A stretch of 23,306 bases of DNA from CAYNFP01 sp964492595 (lineage in GTDB: Bacteria; Bacillota_I; Bacilli_A; RF39; UBA660): contig CAZBKY010000009.1 in assembly GCA_964492595.1 (NCBI GenBank), forward strand, positions 1-23,306. Direction: 5' to 3'. Shown here piece by piece: positions 20,702-23,306 of the stretch. Under the pieces are notes generated by a model that made no database searches, had not been told where the DNA came from, and saw nothing but the letters and a program-made list of their open reading frames with translations. Position 1 is the stretch's first letter; each line of letters begins with the position of its first letter. The translations under genes were made by a program, and so were the position numbers.

Positions 20702-22093
20702 ATGTATGATGTTGTTATTGTAGGAGCGGGACCTGCAGGTTTATTCGCAGCCTATGAGCTCATTACTAAAAATAAGAAGTTAAAAATTGCTTTAATGGAT
20801 AAAGGTAAAAAAGCAGAAAATAGAATCTGTCCTTTAAGCAAAGGAACTGAAAATTGTATTAACTGTTCTCCTTGCAATATTCTATCTGGTTTTGGTGGAG
20901 CAGGAACTTTCTCTGATGGTAAACTAAATTTTATTCCAAAACTTGGCAAAAGTGATTTATTTAAATATATGTCTAAAACAGAAGCTAACAATCTAATAGA
21001 TGAAACTGAAGAAATATTTACTAAATTTGGAATGGACAGCAAAGTATATCCCACAAACATGGATGAGGCTCTGGAATTAAAAAAGAAAATAGCTAAAATT
21101 GGAGCAGAATTATTAATTATTAAACAAAAACATTTAGGTAGTGATAATCTTCCAAGGTATATAAAAGATTTTACGGATTTTTTAGTTACTAATGGTGTTG
21201 AAGTTTTTGACAATTCTAATGTAATAGATATTCACGAAGAAGAAAAGAATATTCTAACTGTTAAATACATAAACAAAAATAAAACAAAAGAGTTCAAATC
21301 AAAAAATGTTATAATTGCTCCTGGAAGAACAGGCGCTAAATGGGTACAGGAACTTGCAGATAAATATAAAATTGAGTATGTATCTCAAAGTATTGAAATT
21401 GGTGTTAGAGTGGAAATTAGAAAAGAAATATTAAAAGATATAACAGATGTAATATATGACCCGACAATATTTATAAAAAGTGATACTTATAATGATGAAC
21501 TAAGGACTTTTTGTACTAACCCGGGAGGATTTGTAACTAAAGAAAATTATGAGGGATATATTTGTGTTAACGGGCATGCCTTAAAAGAAACAAAATCTAA
21601 TAACAGTAATTTTGCTTTTATTTCAAAAGTCAGTTTAACTCATCCAACAACAAATACTAGAGAATATGGAGAAAGCATAGCTAAAATAGCAAGTGTACTT
21701 GGAAAAGGAAAACCAATTATACAAACAATAAAAGACTTGAAACAAGGAAGAAGGAGCGAATGGCATAGAATTGAAAAAGGGTTTATTGACCCTACATTAA
21801 AAGATTGTGTTGCAGGCGATTTAGCATTGGTTCTTCCTCATAGAATTATATTGAATATTTTGGAAGGATTAAAAAAGCTTGATGAAATAATCCCTGGAGT
21901 TAATAATGGTGAAACACTTCTTTATGGACCAGAAATAAAGTTTTTTAGTAATGAAATTCTTACAAATAAACAAATGAAGATAGATAATTACAATATGTAT
22001 TTCATAGGAGATGGTGCTGGCAAAGCTGGAAATATTGTCACTGCGGCTGCGACAGGATTAATTGCAGCAAGAGATATATTACAAAATAAATAG
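20702..22093 (+). CDS. NAD(P)/FAD-dependent oxidoreductase (COG2509-like)
   Basis: A flavoprotein of 463 residues with the N-terminal Rossmann motif MYDVVIVGAGPAGLFAAYEL, a second dinucleotide-associated segment NVIIAPGRTGAKWV and the C-terminal FAD motif FIGDGAGKAGNIVTAAATGL. Between lies a cysteine cluster (CPLSKGTENCINCSPC) directly followed by GFGGAGTFSDGKLN, typical of the uncharacterised COG2509 dehydrogenases; the cysteines could bind metal or take part in redox. The true start is the ATG at 20702: AAGGTG lies just upstream and the in-frame GTG at 20693 is part of that site. It is the only large plus-strand gene, with its own promoter and terminator, lying between gene remnants. Substrate unknown. 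Confidence 0.85.
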   Translation: MYDVVIVGAGPAGLFAAYELITKNKKLKIALMDKGKKAENRICPLSKGTENCINCSPCNILSGFGGAGTFSDGKLNFIPKLGKSDLFKYMSKTEANNLIDETEEIFTKFGMDSKVYPTNMDEALELKKKIAKIGAELLIIKQKHLGSDNLPRYIKDFTDFLVTNGVEVFDNSNVIDIHEEEKNILTVKYINKNKTKEFKSKNVIIAPGRTGAKWVQELADKYKIEYVSQSIEIGVRVEIRKEILKDITDVIYDPTIFIKSDTYNDELRTFCTNPGGFVTKENYEGYICVNGHALKETKSNNSNFAFISKVSLTHPTTNTREYGESIAKIASVLGKGKPIIQTIKDLKQGRRSEWHRIEKGFIDPTLKDCVAGDLALVLPHRIILNILEGLKKLDEIIPGVNNGETLLYGPEIKFFSNEILTNKQMKIDNYNMYFIGDGAGKAGNIVTAAATGLIAARDILQNK

Positions 22094-22117
22094 CACTTTA
22101 AAAAATGCTATTTTTTT
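22088..22117 (+). terminator. Terminator embedding the oxidoreductase stop codon
   Basis: AAATAGCA (22088-22095) and TGCTATTT (22106-22113) form a perfect eight-pair stem followed by T residues to 22117. The TAG stop (22091-22093) lies in the left arm. Confidence 0.85.
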
Positions 22118-22164
22118 ATAATACATAAAAAACTCGAATCGGCGATATATATTTTTAACTTATT

Positions 22165-22196
22165 TAAATAAAAAAGCGAACTTTATTTTTGTTCGC
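22165..22196 (-). terminator. Terminator at the end of the small gene remnant
   Basis: On the minus strand GCGAAC (plus 22191-22196) and GTTCGC (plus 22176-22181) form a GC-rich stem followed by TTTTTTATTT. The TAA stop of the upstream frame lies in the loop. It converges on the oxidoreductase terminator. Confidence 0.85.
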
Positions 22197-22413
22197 CTGT
22201 AGGTTGATAAAGTTCACGTAACATAGGTCCTATTTCTTCGGCTAGTTTTTCTTTTTTCAATATCTCCTCCGCGAATGTATAGTAAAGTAAAATATCAATA
22301 TACTCAGATAGTGACATATCAGCCATTATTGACCTACTTGGAAGAGAATATTGTTTTTCAAGCTTTAAAATATCTAAAACCCATTTTATCGCGTTTTTTT
22401 CATAGTTTGATTC
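22183..22413 (-). pseudogene. Small protein gene without an in-frame start
   Basis: A 76-codon open frame ends at a good terminator and reads like a real helical protein (NAIKWVLDILKLEKQYSLPS, MSLSEYIDILLYYTFAEEIL, then EEIGPMLRELYQ and a Gln-Lys end), but I do not recognise the family. It has no start codon near its beginning: a TAG closes the frame at 22414-22416. An ATG at 22403 with AGGA about nine bases upstream lies one base out of frame, followed by a seven-A run (22394-22400); one extra A would give MKKNAIKWV. So it is either frameshifted at that run or has lost its 5' end. The internal ATG in MADMSL has no ribosome binding site. It fills the gap 22094-22481 together with the two terminators. 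Confidence 0.6.
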
Positions 22414-22481
22414 CTATAAATACTAAGTAAAAATATTGTTTTAACTCTGTAGATAAACAAACAAAAATAATTATATATTTT

Positions 22482-23237
22482 TTAAAATAATTTTGCATCT
22501 TTATACAAATGATTTAAATATTCTTCCTCTTCATATATTTTATTATTATAAATTATATTATGTTTTTTAGATCTTTTTATATTTTTAATATTTGTAACCA
22601 ATTTCCCTTTTTTAAAATTAAAATTGTGTAGATATCTTTCTAATAAAAATTTATTAAATTTTATATTATGATTATGCACTTCTTCAATAATAGTTTTTAT
22701 TAAAATAAAGGCTAAAAACAATATTATTAATCTTCTTTCGTATATTAAAAGTCCAAATAAACTTATAAAAGATATAACAATTAAAATTACATTTGATTTT
22801 TTATATGATATAAAACCTTCTAAAAATAAACTTAAAAATTTTGAGCCATCCAGTGGTATTATTGGAAGAAAGTTGAAATATAAAAGTGTTTTATGAAACT
22901 CTGAAACTATATTAAAATTTATATCAGTTATAAAATTTTGCTGATATAAAATTAATATAAGCAAATAAAATAATTCTTGAAATAAAACCCCTCCTATAAG
23001 AACAAAAAATTCTTTAATCATACTGCCGTTTAAATATGCATCATATTTAGTCAAACCTCCAAATGGGAAAATAATTACTTTACTCACTTTATATCCCATA
23101 ATGTTTGAAAAAATCAAATGTCCCATTTCATGGATTATAATAAGAAGCAGTAATATAAATATATATTTAAAATACCCTGCCAAAAAGGATATAAGCATTA
23201 CTATGTATGTAGCATTAGAGATATAAACATTACTCAA
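22482..23237 (-). CDS. spoIVFB: SpoIVFB-like intramembrane metalloprotease (M50)
   Basis: A site-2-protease family membrane protein. HEMGH at 36-40 is the zinc motif in a transmembrane helix, and D130 in NFLPIIPLDGSK is the third ligand (NPDG-type motif). About five to six hydrophobic segments precede a basic C-terminal tail of about 55 residues. SpoIVFB cleaves pro-sigma-K in the mother-cell-derived forespore membrane. Here it follows an M23/SpoIVFA-like gene end and lies on the same strand as rplU, as in B. subtilis, which supports the name over a generic M50 protease. At 251 residues it is shorter than B. subtilis SpoIVFB (about 288). The start is uncertain: TTG 23237 overlaps the upstream gene end and has a weak site, and the next methionine is residue 14. 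Confidence 0.82.
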   Translation of the reverse strand: MSNVYISNATYIVMLISFLAGYFKYIFILLLLIIIHEMGHLIFSNIMGYKVSKVIIFPFGGLTKYDAYLNGSMIKEFFVLIGGVLFQELFYLLILILYQQNFITDINFNIVSEFHKTLLYFNFLPIIPLDGSKFLSLFLEGFISYKKSNVILIVISFISLFGLLIYERRLIILFLAFILIKTIIEEVHNHNIKFNKFLLERYLHNFNFKKGKLVTNIKNIKRSKKHNIIYNNKIYEEEEYLNHLYKDAKLF

Positions 23238-23306
23238 TATATTCTTTATAATCTAAATATTCCCCATTTTTTTGAAAAAGTAAATATAAATTTTCTTTAG
23301 AAGTTG
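23230..23306 (-). CDS. 3' end of an M23/SpoIVFA-like gene (partial)
   Basis: The last 24 or so codons of a gene entering from the right end read in frame to TAA at 23230-23232, overlapping the spoIVFB start. The C-terminus LYLLFQKNGEYLDYKEYI matches the final strand and tail of M23 (LytM) domains (LYFEIRKNGKPVDPxxYI-like). SpoIVFA, which holds SpoIVFB inactive, has such a domain and lies directly upstream of spoIVFB in B. subtilis. Position and sequence agree, but only a short piece is visible. Confidence 0.55.
   Translation of the reverse strand, partial: TSKENLYLLFQKNGEYLDYKEYIE

Noticed and set aside
20752..21213. 153-codon minus-strand frame inside the oxidoreductase
   Set aside because: Antisense to the FAD-binding domain, whose own frame is fully conserved.
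22130..22145. aactcgaatcggcg as an attachment-site copy of the tRNA T arm
   Set aside because: Only about seven bases agree with the tRNA, within chance.
1..23306. CRISPR array, insertion sequence ends or rRNA genes
   Set aside because: No regularly spaced repeats, transposase motifs or rRNA segments were seen.

Overview
This 23.3 kb window comes from an AT-rich, endospore-forming member of the Bacillota, most likely class Bacilli. EzrA, a GerE-type regulator, GerM, SpoIIIAH, a SpoIVFB-type protease, the Prp/L27-extension pair and strong GGAGG ribosome binding sites all point there. Very low GC and short intergenic gaps would suit an uncultured, possibly gut-associated lineage, but that last step is inference. 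Almost every gene lies on the minus strand; the plus-strand exceptions are a 25-codon membrane peptide (2448), a DUF2624-like gene (5545) and an FAD oxidoreductase (20702).

Layout, left to right. 1-358: tRNA-Arg(UCU) with its promoter and terminator. 359-2231: sporulation block gerM, gerE and spoIIIAH, with candidate sigma-K-like and sigma-E-like promoters. 2232-2695: AT-rich spacer holding the 25-aa peptide and an attenuator-like hairpin set. 2696-3466: rpmG-efp. 3502-5523: class B penicillin-binding protein. 5545-6661: DUF2624-like gene converging on nfo. 6743-7251: a lone type IV pilin-like protein. 7293-9907: rpsO-pnp with promoter, putative S15 leader and an intercistronic terminator. 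9949-17226: ezrA, ftsK/spoIIIE, deoD, ymfF, ymfH. 17289-18302: rplU-prp-rpmA behind an L21 leader and a strong promoter. 18378-22413: an accessory segment with two DUF1016 (YhcG-like) PD-(D/E)XK nuclease genes (one lacking its start), a frameshifted Bro-N antirepressor remnant, an intact FAD oxidoreductase in the opposite orientation, and a startless small gene. 22482-23306: spoIVFB and the 3' end of an M23/SpoIVFA-like gene.

Several neighbourhoods match Bacillus subtilis gene order as I know it: spoIVFA-spoIVFB then rplU-prp-rpmA; spoIIIE near ymfF-ymfH; rpsO-pnp; nfo-yqfT; efp-spoIIIA; gerE-gerM. Against that background two breaks stand out: the ~4 kb accessory segment lies exactly between spoIVFB and rplU, and only spoIIIAH, not spoIIIAA-AG, lies beside efp.

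Functionally the window combines translation (S15, L21, L27, L33, EF-P, tRNA-Arg), RNA turnover (PNPase), DNA repair (Nfo), chromosome segregation and division (FtsK, EzrA, PBP) and sporulation (GerE, GerM, SpoIIIAH, SpoIVFB). Assignments are by motif and family recognition only; no database search was run.
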